A stretch of 64,000 nt of DNA from Haladaptatus litoreus (GCF_900156425.1 NZ_FTNO01000002.1:569236-633235); one strand, 5' to 3'. Shown: positions 51,312-60,838, counted from the first letter of the stretch. A program made the numbers and translations. The notes: generated by a model not told the origin, from the letters alone.

Positions 51312-52343
51312 ATGAACGGACGCCTACGCGACGACGAGGTGGTGGTCGGCGGCGATGCCCGCCAGCGCTACTACGATTCGCGGGGATACGGCAGGCCACT
51401 CGACGGGAACGAAATCGCACTCTCGCGGGTCGAGGCCGCCCATCTCCTGCTTCGTGACGACCTCGATTCGGTAGAGGGAATGAATTTCCGCGAGTTCCTT
51501 CAGGACTCGACTGGCGACGACTTTGCGGCCCGGTTTTTCGTCTACGCCGATTTGCGAGAACGCGGATTTTATCTCTCGCCCGACCGGGAAGGATGGGTGT
51601 CTGACCCACTCTCTGATTCCGATTTCGTCGTCTACCCGCGCGGAGGCGGGCCGTGGGACGACGAGGTGCTGTACCGTCTTCGCGTCGCCAGCGAACGCGA
51701 AACGATTCCGGCGTCGCAGTTGGGAGACGTGGTGCTCGCAGTCGTAGACGAGGAGAGCGAAATCACCTACTTCGAAACCGACCGCATCGAGATTTCGGGC
51801 ACGACGAACCACGACGTGCCGACGAACGTTTCGGGGTCGCTTTTGGCCGACCGCGTGCTGGTCTGGGACGCGCCGGACGAACTGCACCACCAATCGTTTT
51901 ACGGACAACCGATGGGCGGCAGAAATCCGGCAGGGGTTCTACAGTTGTCGCTGGTCGAGGCGGCGCATCTGGTTGCCGAAGGAAATCTCTCGGTTTCGGG
52001 CGAGTACGACGAAATCGTCGCCCGCGGGCGGGACGTGGAGGGCGAGCGATTCGACCGCCGATTGTGTGTGTACCGCGCGCTCCGCGAGACAAACGTGGTT
52101 CCGAAAACGGGCTTCAAATTCGGCGCTGATTTCCGAACCTACGCGGACGTGGAGTCGGTGGACAATCTGGGCCACTCCGAGTATCTGATTCGCGTGCTTG
52201 AGGACGGGCATGCGTTCTCACCCCGCGACCTCGCGCTGGACGTGCGGTTGGCCCACGGGGTGCGAAAGAAAATGATTTTTGCGCTCGTAACGGAAAACGA
52301 ACGAATAACCGACTGGCTTTCGGTCACCCGACTTACACCATGA
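51312..52343 (+). CDS. endA: tRNA-splicing endonuclease
   Basis: A 343-residue EndA made of two fused repeats (about 1-170 and 175-343), the form known from haloarchaea, where one chain supplies the two halves. The C-terminal repeat holds the catalytic set: Tyr in FGADFRTY, His in NLGHSEYLIRV and Lys in GVRKKMIFALV. It removes introns at bulge-helix-bulge sites from tRNAs, including the pre-tRNA-Trp intron, and acts in rRNA maturation. The ATG at 51312 fits the family start. Its stop overlaps trpS by four bases. Confidence 0.95.
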   Translation: MNGRLRDDEVVVGGDARQRYYDSRGYGRPLDGNEIALSRVEAAHLLLRDDLDSVEGMNFREFLQDSTGDDFAARFFVYADLRERGFYLSPDREGWVSDPLSDSDFVVYPRGGGPWDDEVLYRLRVASERETIPASQLGDVVLAVVDEESEITYFETDRIEISGTTNHDVPTNVSGSLLADRVLVWDAPDELHHQSFYGQPMGGRNPAGVLQLSLVEAAHLVAEGNLSVSGEYDEIVARGRDVEGERFDRRLCVYRALRETNVVPKTGFKFGADFRTYADVESVDNLGHSEYLIRVLEDGHAFSPRDLALDVRLAHGVRKKMIFALVTENERITDWLSVTRLTP

Positions 52344-53947
52344 TACGAGACGACACTGACGATACAAACGACCCCGACGATTCCAGCACAGCGTTCGATA
52401 CACAGACAGTCCTACCCGACGGTGGAACCGCCGCGGGCGAGGACGACGTTGCACTCGACCCGTGGGGGTCGGCGACCGTCTCCGACTACCGGAAACTGTT
52501 CGAGGAGTTCGGCATCGAGGAGTTCGACGGCGTGCTTCCAGAGGTTCCGAACCCGCACTATCTGATGCGTCGGGGCGTCATCTTCGGCAACCGCGGCTAT
52601 CGCCGGGTTGCCGAGGCGATGCAGAACGACGAACCCTTCGCGGCGCTCTCGGGGTTCATGCCGACGGGCGAACCCCACATCGGGCACAAACTGGTGTTCG
52701 ACGAACTCATCTGGCACCAACAACAGGGCGGGGACACCTACGGCCTCATCGCCGACCTCGAAGCCCACAGCGCCCGCGGCCTGTCGTGGGAGGAAATTGA
52801 CGAACATTCGCGTGACTACCTCCTGTCGCTTCTCGCGCTCGGATTCGACGCGGAGGAGGGCACTCTGTACCGCCAGTCGGAAAACCGCGAACTCCAAGAC
52901 CTTTCCTTCGAACTCGGGTCGAAAGCCAATTTCTCGGAGTTCCAATCTATCTACGGCTTCGACGGCGAAACCAACGTTTCGCACGTCCAGAGCGTCGTCA
53001 CGCAGATGGCCGACATCCTCTACCCGCAACTGGACGAACCGAAACCGACTGTCATCCCAGTCGGCCCCGACCAAGACCCGCACGTCAGATTGGCCCGCGA
53101 CTTGGCGGTCAGGATGCGGTTTTTCGGTGTGACGGAAGCTTACGCGAGTTTCGAACTGAACGAGGACGAGCAGAAACTCGTCGCCGAACTGTACCGCACG
53201 CTCGACTCGGCCGACTTCGACGACGATTCGCTTCGCTGTGTCCACGTCGCGCAGGCAATCGACGGGATGACGCCCGACGAACTCGACGTTGACGCAGAAA
53301 CCGTCTCGTCCGCGAAGGCGAAACTCGACGAAGCAGGAATGGAACCGCTTCGCCCCCGTGTTCGATTCCTCGACCGAAACGCCACGAACGAGGCCTTCGA
53401 CGCCCTCATCGACGCCATCGACGGCGAAAAGCGCGTTTTCGACGAACACATCGACGTGTTCGACTACTCGCGCGAGGAAGCAGAGGAACTCGCCCGCGAG
53501 GTGGAGATGGAAAACGACGGCTACGGCTTCATCATGCCCTCTTCGATTTACCACCGATTCATGACCGGCCTGACGGGCGGGAAAATGTCCTCGTCGGTTC
53601 CGGCGAGTCACATCAGCCTGATGGACGATCCGCAGGACGGTTACGACAAAGTCAAATCGGCCACGACGGGCGGGCGCGAAACCGCCGACCTCCAGCGCGA
53701 AAAGGGTGGCAAAGCAGACGAGTGTCCCGTCTATGAGTTGTACGCCTACCTGCTGTCGGGCGATGACGACGAGTTCGCTACGGAAGTCTACGAGGAGTGC
53801 GTCGGTGGCGAACGACTCTGTGGCGGATGCAAGGAACAGGCCGCGGAGTTGATGAAGGAGTTCTTGGAAGAGCATCAGGAAAAACGCGAGGAAGCAGAGG
53901 AGCTACTGGACGAGTTGGATATTCAGTTGGAATCCTCGCGGCGATAA
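52340..53947 (+). CDS. trpS: Tryptophan--tRNA ligase
   Basis: A 535-residue class Ic synthetase. HIGH appears in MPTGEPHIGHKLVFDE and KMSKS as LTGGKMSSSVPAS. An acidic N-terminal extension (about 1-75) and a long C-terminal part with a zinc-like cysteine group (ECVGGERLCGGCK) are archaeal features. The ATGA overlap with endA makes the pair one translation unit: EndA removes the intron of pre-tRNA-Trp in haloarchaea and TrpS charges the product, a sensible partnership. Confidence 0.96.
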   Translation: MIRDDTDDTNDPDDSSTAFDTQTVLPDGGTAAGEDDVALDPWGSATVSDYRKLFEEFGIEEFDGVLPEVPNPHYLMRRGVIFGNRGYRRVAEAMQNDEPFAALSGFMPTGEPHIGHKLVFDELIWHQQQGGDTYGLIADLEAHSARGLSWEEIDEHSRDYLLSLLALGFDAEEGTLYRQSENRELQDLSFELGSKANFSEFQSIYGFDGETNVSHVQSVVTQMADILYPQLDEPKPTVIPVGPDQDPHVRLARDLAVRMRFFGVTEAYASFELNEDEQKLVAELYRTLDSADFDDDSLRCVHVAQAIDGMTPDELDVDAETVSSAKAKLDEAGMEPLRPRVRFLDRNATNEAFDALIDAIDGEKRVFDEHIDVFDYSREEAEELAREVEMENDGYGFIMPSSIYHRFMTGLTGGKMSSSVPASHISLMDDPQDGYDKVKSATTGGRETADLQREKGGKADECPVYELYAYLLSGDDDEFATEVYEECVGGERLCGGCKEQAAELMKEFLEEHQEKREEAEELLDELDIQLESSRR

Positions 53948-54003
53948 GTCGATTCGCGGTTCATTTTGTCGGTGTTAGAAGGAGGGAAAGTAGTTTAGAA
54001 CGG

Positions 54004-54486
54004 CTAACTATCCGAATCGCTGTCAGTGTCGGTTCCGTCCGAGTCAGTATCTCCATCATCGCTGTCTGAATCCGTATCCCCATCGTCGCTATCGGAGTCC
54101 GTATCTCCATCACTTCCGTCGGAGTCGGTATCTCCATCACTCCCATCCGAATCCGTATCCCCATTGCCGGTGTCCGAGTTAGTGTTCGGATTAGTATCTG
54201 TTCTTGCCTCGGATGTGGGCTGGTCGGTAGTGGTTTCCTGCGCGTCGGATTCTCTCCCGATGTCGGAACCGACGCTGTAGAGGATGATTGGCGGAAAGAT
54301 GTACGCCGCAATCGCCAGTATCACGAACAGTCGGTTGATGAAGATGAGCAGACCGAATGCAGTGAGCGCCGCCGCCGAGGCGGCGTGAACCGCGGTGTGG
54401 GTGTACTCTCGGTAGTAGTGCCACAGCCCGCGGAGCCACTGCGTCGTTCCCGCCACGACTTCGTTTTCGGTTGTGATGGAGGACAT
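54004..54486 (-). CDS. Membrane protein with Asp/Ser repeat tail
   Basis: A 160-residue protein. The first half has two hydrophobic helices (about 36-52 and 53-72) after an amphipathic start. From about residue 90 on it is a repeat of the 9-residue unit DTDSDGSDG (variants DTDSDSDDG), about five copies coded by 27-base units, with a preceding N/T/D-rich part. Such extremely acidic tails occur in haloarchaeal surface or linker regions. Function unknown; the repeat number is likely variable between strains. Confidence 0.7.
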   Translation of the reverse strand: MSSITTENEVVAGTTQWLRGLWHYYREYTHTAVHAASAAALTAFGLLIFINRLFVILAIAAYIFPPIILYSVGSDIGRESDAQETTTDQPTSEARTDTNPNTNSDTGNGDTDSDGSDGDTDSDGSDGDTDSDSDDGDTDSDSDDGDTDSDGTDTDSDSDS

Positions 54487-54540
54487 TCAGAGTCTCTACG
54501 CTTCCGACACGCAAAAACCCGCACTTCCGAATTTCACGTT

Positions 54541-55176
54541 TCACTTTTCCACGACGACACACGGCCTCGCGGAATCGACAAACGCCTCTTCTTCGGCATC
54601 GACCAGTTCCCAGTAGTTTCGCGTTTCGGCACCAGTTACGTCTCGAACCACGTCCTCGTTAATCAGATTCGCGCCGCTCAACACCAGTTCGAACGATTCG
54701 CGCTTTCGCCCATCGAACTCCCTGTCGAACTGCTCACGGCTGGTTTCGTTCGGGTAGTTCAGCACGAGGTGGCCGCCCTCCCGCACTCGGGCGTACAAAC
54801 TCTCGATTGCGCGTTTCGGTTCTTCCACGAAGTAGAGCGTAGCGACACAGTACACCACGTCGAATTTTTCGTCGGTGTCGAGGTTGGGAAGCGAGTCAAC
54901 CGCAAATCGGAGGTTGTCCAACCCTTGCTCTTCCGCTTTCTCCGCATTGTCCTGAACCACCGTCTCCGAGAGGTCGAAGCCGAAAACCTCAGTGTCAGGA
55001 TAGCGTTCCGCGAGGAGGAAGGGAACGACCGCCGGGCCACAGCCAACCGACGCGAAATCGTCGGGCACGCCTCGCCACTCGAAAAATCGCTCCACGAGGT
55101 CGGCCATCTGTTCGCCTCCGATGTATGCACAGCGGTCGTAGTCGGCGCGTCGGTAGAACCGCTCCCAATCCATCAT
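54541..55176 (-). CDS. Class I SAM-dependent methyltransferase
   Basis: A 211-residue methyltransferase. Motif I is ASVGCGPAVVPFLLAERYP (a GxGx variant), post-I shows the acidic FGFDLSETVV, motif II/III is KFDVVYCVATLYFVEEP and the C-terminal REGGHLVLNYP is family-typical. The substrate cannot be told. Its ATG (55176, or 55173) is preceded by GGATTTATTTCG at the TATA distance and by two copies of a 12-base repeat upstream of that box, so expression is probably controlled by an activator. Confidence 0.88.
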   Translation of the reverse strand: MMDWERFYRRADYDRCAYIGGEQMADLVERFFEWRGVPDDFASVGCGPAVVPFLLAERYPDTEVFGFDLSETVVQDNAEKAEEQGLDNLRFAVDSLPNLDTDEKFDVVYCVATLYFVEEPKRAIESLYARVREGGHLVLNYPNETSREQFDREFDGRKRESFELVLSGANLINEDVVRDVTGAETRNYWELVDAEEEAFVDSARPCVVVEK

Positions 55177-55198
55177 GAACTCCCAATCGTTCGAAATC

Positions 55199-55244
55199 GA
55201 AATAAATCCCTCCGGAACGTTTCATCCGATTCTCCGGAACGTTT
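55199..55244 (-). promoter_or_regulatory. Promoter with a direct-repeat operator
   Basis: TCCGGAACGTTT occurs at 55211-55222 and again at 55233-55244, start points 22 bases apart (about two helix turns). On the minus strand the repeats lie just upstream of the TATA-like TTTATTTCG (about 55199-55207) of the methyltransferase gene. Position and spacing suit a dimeric activator on one face of the DNA. Another role, toward pheS 225 bases away, is less likely. Confidence 0.5.
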
Positions 55245-55469
55245 TTGTCGATTCTGGGCTATCATCCAGCCATGCCATCCGAATCCCATCGTGGCAGTAT
55301 CACAGTCGGGTCACGACCAGCGACGGGATTCGGCTTTTTTACCGCGGCCTAAGCGTCCGGCGGACTCTTCTCACGGCAGGAAGACGAAACCGCACGCAGT
55401 TTGCCCGACGGTCTTCAGAAGGGCTAAACCGGCGGACAGGGACATACGACCAACGACTATCAAGTAGCG

Positions 55470-56978
55470 ATGAAACTACCAGAATCACAGGTCGCGGTGT
55501 TGGAAGCCGCGAGCGCGACAGACGAACAGACAATCGAGGAATTGGCCGAGAAGACGTGGCTAAAACCCGAGACGGCGACGGGCGCGGTTTTCGAACTCGA
55601 AGACGAGGGCCTGCTCTCCGTGGAAGAGCGAACCGACGAATCCGTCTCGCTGACCGAAGAGGGCGAGGAGTACGCCGAAGACGGCCTGCCGGAAATCAAA
55701 CTCTACGAGGCGGCGCTCTCAGCGGGCGCAGACGAGGACGCGATTCAGATGGGCCAAGCGATTGGCCAGTCCGGATTGGGCGGCCCGCAGGTGAACATTG
55801 CCCTCTCGAACTACGCCCGGAAAGGGTACGGGAGCATCGACAGCGGCGAAATCGTTGCCGACCCGGATGCCGACCCAGAGAACGACGCGGAGGCGAGCGC
55901 GCTTTCCGCGCTCGCCGCTGGCGAACCGGTCGAGGATGCTGACACGCTCGACCAACTGGAGAGTCGGGGCCTCGTCGAACGAACCGAATCGACGGTTCGC
56001 TCGGTGTTGCTCACCGACGACGGCGTGACGGCGCTAATGGAAGGCGTAGAGGCCGCCGAGACGGTCGGCCAGTTGACGCCCGAAATGCTCACGACGGGCC
56101 AGTGGCGCGACGTGGAGTTCGCGCAGTACAACGTGGACGCCGACGCCGAACGAATCGACGGCGGGAAGGTTCACATCCTGCGCCAGACGGCGAACCGCGT
56201 GAAGGACGTGCTCGTCGGCATGGGCTTCGAGGAGATGGACGGGCCGCACGCGGACGCGGACTTCTGGATTAACGACTGTCTGTTCATGCCCCAAGACCAC
56301 CCGGCGCGAACCCACTGGGACAGGTTCGCCCTGTCGAATCCGACCGAAATCGGCGACCTGCCGGAGGAGTTGGTCGAGAAGGTTCGCCGGGCACATCTCG
56401 AAGGAATCGGCGAGAACAGTGATGGGTACCACTCACCGTGGGACGAGGACTTCGCCCGCGCAATCGCGCTTCGTGGGCACACCACGTCGCTGTCGATGCG
56501 CTATCTCTCCGGCAACGCCGTCGGGAAACTCGAACCGCCACAGCGATTCTTCAGCGTCGAGAAGGTGTACCGCAACGACACCCTCGACCCGACGCACCTG
56601 CTCGAGTTCTTCCAAATCGAAGGCTGGGTGATGGCCGAAGACCTTTCGGTGCGCGATTTGATGGGCACCTTCGAGGAGTTCTACGCGCAGTTCGGCATCA
56701 CCGACATCCAGTTCAAACCGCACTACAATCCGTACACGGAGCCGAGCTTCGAACTGTTCGGGCGGCACCCCGAGACGAACGAACTCATCGAAATCGGCAA
56801 CAGCGGGATGTTCCGGCCCGAAGTGTTGGAACCGCTGGGTGTCGAGTGCGACGTGATGGCGTGGGGGCTCGCCCTCGAACGCCTGCTGATGCTGATGTAC
56901 GGCTTCGAGGACATCCGCGACGTTCACGGGACGCTGTGTGACCTCGAACTGCTCCGAGACGTGGAGGTGATTCACTGA
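55470..56978 (+). CDS. pheS: Phenylalanine--tRNA ligase subunit alpha
   Basis: A 502-residue class II catalytic subunit. The N-terminal part (1-200) consists of winged-helix-like DNA/tRNA-binding folds (MKLPESQVAVLEAASATDEQ...). The catalytic domain starts near 220 with motif 2 SVEKVYRNDTLDPTHLLEFFQIEGW and motif 3 VMAWGLALERLLMLMYG. Archaeal/eukaryotic type, longer than bacterial PheS. Its stop overlaps the pheT start by one base (TGATG), so both subunits are made in step. Confidence 0.97.
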   Translation: MKLPESQVAVLEAASATDEQTIEELAEKTWLKPETATGAVFELEDEGLLSVEERTDESVSLTEEGEEYAEDGLPEIKLYEAALSAGADEDAIQMGQAIGQSGLGGPQVNIALSNYARKGYGSIDSGEIVADPDADPENDAEASALSALAAGEPVEDADTLDQLESRGLVERTESTVRSVLLTDDGVTALMEGVEAAETVGQLTPEMLTTGQWRDVEFAQYNVDADAERIDGGKVHILRQTANRVKDVLVGMGFEEMDGPHADADFWINDCLFMPQDHPARTHWDRFALSNPTEIGDLPEELVEKVRRAHLEGIGENSDGYHSPWDEDFARAIALRGHTTSLSMRYLSGNAVGKLEPPQRFFSVEKVYRNDTLDPTHLLEFFQIEGWVMAEDLSVRDLMGTFEEFYAQFGITDIQFKPHYNPYTEPSFELFGRHPETNELIEIGNSGMFRPEVLEPLGVECDVMAWGLALERLLMLMYGFEDIRDVHGTLCDLELLRDVEVIH

Positions 56979-58708
56979 TGCCAACCGTAGACGTTTCCCC
57001 CGACGAACTGCGCCGGTTGACCGGCCACGACGAAAAGGACGACGAAGAACTCAAAGACGACATGTTCGCGCTCGGCTTGGAGTACGAGGGCGAGACGGAG
57101 GACGGCGACATGCAGTTGGAGTTCGCCCCCGACCGACTCGACCGACTCTCAATCGAGGGTGTGGCGCGCTCGCTTCGCTACCAGTACGGCGACGACCGGG
57201 GAATTTACACCCCGAAACCGAACGACCCCGATTGGACGATTGCAGTCGATGAAAGCGTTCCGGACGAGCGACCCTACGTTACCGGTGCAATCGCGCGCGG
57301 CGTGAACCTGTCCGAGGAAGCACTCGACTCGCTCATCCAACTGCAGGAGAAACTTCACGCGACGATGGGTCGAAAGCGCGCGAAAGGCGCAATCGGGATT
57401 CACGACTTGACGATGCTGAAAGGTTCCTCCGCGACCGAGGAAGGCGGCAACAGCATCGAGTACGTCGGCGTCGAATCCGATGGCGACCGATTCGTTCCGC
57501 TCGATGCAGACGCGGAGATGACGCCCGATGAGGTTCTGCGTACCCACCCGACTGGCGAGAAGTACGCAGACCTCGTCTCGGAATACGAGCGATACCCGGC
57601 CATCTACGACGACCTCGGTCTGTTCTCGTTCCCACCGGTGATCAACGGCCGGCGAACTGAGGTCACCACGGATTCGCGTGACCTGTTCATCGAACTCACG
57701 GGTACCGACCAGTGGACCATCGACAAGATGTGTACTATCATCTGCTACGCGCTGGACGCTCGCGGGGCGACTATCGAGGAAGTCGAAGTCGAGTACGACG
57801 ACCACACGCTCGTTAGGCCGGATTTGGAAGTGACGACGAAATCCGTCACCCACGAGCGAATCGAGACGCTGCTCGGTATCGACTTCACGCCGGACGAAGT
57901 GCTCGACCTGTTGGCCCGTTCCGGACTGTCCGGGGAAGCGAGCGAAGAAGGGGACTCGGTCGTCTACGAGGTGGAGATTCCACCATATCGTGTAGACGTG
58001 CTTCATCCGGTGGACATCGTGGACGACATCGGACGCGCCTACGGATTCAACGACCTCTCACCGCGCTACCCCGACGTGGGAACTGTCGGCGGGCGACACG
58101 AGCGCTCGCAACTCGAAGACGCGGCCCGCGAGGTTCTCGTTGGTTTGGGCTTCGAAGACCTGCTCAACTTCCACATGATTAGCGAGGAAGAAAACTTCAG
58201 CAGGATGCGCGTGGAACCGGAAACTGACGCGGGAGCAGAAACCGATGTTGTCGGTGGTGGAACTCCGGCGGCCATCAAAAATCCCTACAGCGAGGATTTC
58301 ACCATGCTCCGGACGTGGGCGCTCCCGTCGCTGATGATGGTGCTGGAGAACAACACCCACCGCTCCTACCCGCAAGACCTCGCGGAAATCGGTCTGGCGG
58401 CGCAGGTCGATGAATCGGAGAACACGGGCGTCGCGGAACATCGAACCGTGGCTGGCGTCCTCGCGCGCCACGACGCCTCCTACGAGGACGCGAAGGCGCG
58501 CCTGCAAGCCATCGTCCGGAACTTCGACGCCGACCTCGAAACACCGCCGACGGAGCACCCGACGTTCATCTCCGGCCGTGCGGCGGACGTGGTGATTGAT
58601 GGCGAAACAGTGGGCGTTATCGGCGAGATTCATCCCGAAGTACTGGTTGACCACGACTTGGAACTGCCTGTGGCCGGGTTCGAGTTCCGATTGGACGCGC
58701 TAGAGTAG
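56978..58708 (+). CDS. pheT: Phenylalanine--tRNA ligase subunit beta
   Basis: A 576-residue beta subunit of archaeal type. The B3/B4 region (about 90-260) with editing residues, B5 (about 280-360, FTPDEVLDLLARSGLSGEASEEG...VEIPPYRVDVLHPVDIVDDIGRAYG) and the catalytic-like core (LEDAAREVLVGLGFEDLLNFHMI, GEIHPEVLVDHDLELPVAGFEF) are recognisable. It supports the alpha subunit and hydrolyses Tyr-tRNA-Phe. It overlaps pheS by one base. Confidence 0.97.
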   Translation: MPTVDVSPDELRRLTGHDEKDDEELKDDMFALGLEYEGETEDGDMQLEFAPDRLDRLSIEGVARSLRYQYGDDRGIYTPKPNDPDWTIAVDESVPDERPYVTGAIARGVNLSEEALDSLIQLQEKLHATMGRKRAKGAIGIHDLTMLKGSSATEEGGNSIEYVGVESDGDRFVPLDADAEMTPDEVLRTHPTGEKYADLVSEYERYPAIYDDLGLFSFPPVINGRRTEVTTDSRDLFIELTGTDQWTIDKMCTIICYALDARGATIEEVEVEYDDHTLVRPDLEVTTKSVTHERIETLLGIDFTPDEVLDLLARSGLSGEASEEGDSVVYEVEIPPYRVDVLHPVDIVDDIGRAYGFNDLSPRYPDVGTVGGRHERSQLEDAAREVLVGLGFEDLLNFHMISEEENFSRMRVEPETDAGAETDVVGGGTPAAIKNPYSEDFTMLRTWALPSLMMVLENNTHRSYPQDLAEIGLAAQVDESENTGVAEHRTVAGVLARHDASYEDAKARLQAIVRNFDADLETPPTEHPTFISGRAADVVIDGETVGVIGEIHPEVLVDHDLELPVAGFEFRLDALE

Positions 58709-58753
58709 GGACTGAATCGAAACAATTGACAGTTCTTTCGACGATTTCCGGGT

Positions 58754-59224
58754 ATGGAGTACGAACTTTCTCAACTCGCTGCTGACGACGTCGACGCCAT
58801 CGTTTCGTGGCACTACGACCCGCCCTACGATTTCTACGACATGGAGAGTGACCCGGAGGATTTGGCGCTGTTCACGAACCCCGAGAATTGGGACGACAAG
58901 TACGCGGTTTTCGATTCGGCCGGAGAGCGTGTCGGTTTCTTCTCGTTCGACGTGGGCGACGATGGTGACATTCTCGAAATCGGGTTAGGGATGCATCCCG
59001 CCTCGACTGGAAAGGGCCGCGGAAAGGCGTTCGTCGAGGCCGGAATGGAGTTTGCGGCAGAGACGTATGACCCCGAAATCTACTCGTTGGCGGTGGCGAC
59101 GTTCAATGAGCGAGCGATTTCGGTGTACGAGGATATCGGATTCGAACGTCAGGAGACGTTCATGCAGAAAACCAACGGTGGGGAGTACGAATTTCTCCGC
59201 ATGACTCTTTCTCGTCCGTTGTAG
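58754..59224 (+). CDS. GNAT-family acetyltransferase
   Basis: A 156-residue GNAT protein. The acetyl-CoA loop is in GMHPASTGKGRGKAFVEAGMEFA (G-x-G-R-G-K), then the strand YSLAVATFNERAISVYEDIGF carries the typical NxRAxxVYxxxGF motif, as in Rim-like acetyltransferases. It probably acetylates a small molecule or a protein N-terminus. It follows pheT by 45 bases with its own weak promoter region (CAATTGACAGTT). Confidence 0.9.
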   Translation: MEYELSQLAADDVDAIVSWHYDPPYDFYDMESDPEDLALFTNPENWDDKYAVFDSAGERVGFFSFDVGDDGDILEIGLGMHPASTGKGRGKAFVEAGMEFAAETYDPEIYSLAVATFNERAISVYEDIGFERQETFMQKTNGGEYEFLRMTLSRPL

Positions 59225-59229
59225 TGTCT

Positions 59230-59745
59230 TGTCACGGGTTGCGCCAGCGCGTTCGCACGAGCGATGAAGGTCAGTGAGGCGCGAGTGCAGTCCTGCGCTG
59301 GCGAGAAGGAGTGGGGACACTGCCAGTGGCGGTTCCTCGAAGGATGAAGGGCGAGAACGGAGCGAGTGAAACGAGCGGAGTTCGAGGGCTTCGTTTGTTG
59401 TCGTGATTTGCTACAGCGCAGTCGAATCAAACGGGAGTAAGCAAATCACGACTACAAATACCGAAACCGCACCGCGACAGCCACGTCCTCCCCAACCGAT
59501 TTCCTTCGTTCGTTGCACTCACTTCGGTCATCCACCATCAGAGACACGCTCTGATGAGCCATTCGCTCGCACGGAAAGAGACGCGCTCTTTCCTGCTCTC
59601 GTTCGCTCCTCTGTCACTCACGAGAACTCCTCCGTCGCTCACGAAGACCTCGCACGCTGTCAGCACAGGGCTTCGGACGACCGTTGTCCTCAGCCCTGTG
59701 CCAGCGCGCGCCATGTTGAAAATGTATTTAGCGAATCGAGGAAGG
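59230..59745. repeat. Dispersed inverted-repeat element, copies C1 and C2 head to head
   Basis: Two units diverge from perfect 12-base inverted repeats (GTCGTGATTTGC ending at 59412, its complement starting at 59440) around a 27-base spacer. C2 (plus) carries the core CCTCCCCAACCGATTTCC (59490-59507), two 8-bp hairpins with 5-base loops (59536-59556 and 59573-59593) and the family hairpin (59663-59701): a 10-bp outer stem, TC opposite TC, inner GGAC/GTCC and the loop GACCGTT. C1 (minus) is strongly diverged and lacks the core. There is no credible gene in 59225-59779. Confidence 0.72.
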
Positions 59746-59779
59746 GAGAATTCGATTGGCCGTAGAAAACGCTCAGCAC

Positions 59780-60838
59780 CTAGTTGAGGTCTGCACCAAT
59801 CGCATCTTCGATGCCCTCGAATCCATCCCTATCGAGCAGTTCGAGCAGGCCTTCGTTGATGTCGCGGGCGATGGACGGGCCGCGATAGACGAGACCGGTG
59901 TACAACTGGACGACGTGCGCTCCGGCGCGAATATTCCGGTAGGCGTCTTCTGCGGTGAAGATGCCGCCGACGCCGATGACCGGCACGTCCACGCGCTCGG
60001 CGGTGAACCGAATCATCTCCGTGGCGCGCGACTGGATGGGCCGTCCGGAGAGACCACCCTCCTCGTCGCGGTACTGACTGCGGAGGCTGTCGGGGCGCTC
60101 CGTCGTGGTGTTCGTGGCGATGACGCCGTCTAAATCGAGTTCGTTCACGAGGTCGAGGGCGTCTTCGATAGCGGGTTCCGGAAGGTCGGGTGAGAGTTTC
60201 ACGAGGAGCGGACTCGCGCCCACATCCTGAAGCGTCGTCAGGATTCGCTCTAGATTTTCGCGATTCTGAAGTTCTCGCAGCCCGGGGGTGTTCGGACTGG
60301 AGACGTTCACGACGAAGTAGTCCGCGTGGGCGGACACTCGCTCGTAGGAGTACAGATAATCCTCCTCGGCGCTTTCGAGAGGTGTCGTCTTCGACTTCCC
60401 GATATTCGCACCGACCGGAACGTCGGGGAGTGACTGCATGGCCATGCGCGCGCCAATTCTGTCCGCGCCGTGGTTGTTGAAGCCCATTCGGTTGATGATT
60501 CCCTCGTCCTCACGAAGTCGGAACATCCGCGGTTTCGGGTTCCCGTCCTGTGCCTCCGCGGTGACGCCGCCGATTTCGACGTGGCCGAAGCCGAGGCTGG
60601 CGAGGACAGAAGGAATCTGTGCGTTCTTGTCGAACCCCGCGGCGACACCCACCGGGTTCGGAAACGACTGGCCGAACGCGGTGACGGCTAGTCTGGAGTC
60701 ATCGACTCGGTACTGCGCGCGAAGCAGTTGCTCGACCGGCGTCCCCTGCACTCCCTTGAGCAACGAGTGAACAGTTCCGTGCGCGGTTTCTGCGGGCAAC
60801 TGAAACAACAGTGGTCTGACGGCGTCGTATCCGTACAT
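59780..60838 (-). CDS. pyrD: Dihydroorotate dehydrogenase (quinone)
   Basis: A 352-residue class 2 DHODH, the fourth step of pyrimidine synthesis, probably coupled to menaquinone at the membrane. Typical parts: the N-terminal MYGYDAVRPLLFQLPAETAHG helix segment that faces the membrane in class 2 enzymes, FPNPVGVAAGFDKNAQ, GNPKPRMFRLREDEGIINRMGFNNHGA, VVNVSSPNTPGLRELQ with the catalytic serine, and VGVGGIFTAEDAYRNIRAGAHVVQLYT for FMN binding. It starts at ATG 60838. Confidence 0.96.
   Translation of the reverse strand: MYGYDAVRPLLFQLPAETAHGTVHSLLKGVQGTPVEQLLRAQYRVDDSRLAVTAFGQSFPNPVGVAAGFDKNAQIPSVLASLGFGHVEIGGVTAEAQDGNPKPRMFRLREDEGIINRMGFNNHGADRIGARMAMQSLPDVPVGANIGKSKTTPLESAEEDYLYSYERVSAHADYFVVNVSSPNTPGLRELQNRENLERILTTLQDVGASPLLVKLSPDLPEPAIEDALDLVNELDLDGVIATNTTTERPDSLRSQYRDEEGGLSGRPIQSRATEMIRFTAERVDVPVIGVGGIFTAEDAYRNIRAGAHVVQLYTGLVYRGPSIARDINEGLLELLDRDGFEGIEDAIGADLN

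Noticed and set aside
51071..51457. 128-codon plus-strand frame before endA
   Set aside because: Its end is an out-of-frame reading of endA and its start is AT-rich non-coding sequence; no motif.
54020..54165. Short regular repeats that could be taken for a CRISPR array
   Set aside because: They are contiguous 27-base units without spacers, in frame with an acidic protein, so a coding repeat.
59403..59787. Overlapping 77-120 codon frames in repeat copy C
   Set aside because: Pro/Arg/Ser-rich readings of the repeat, with similar nonsense in the other copies and no conserved frame.
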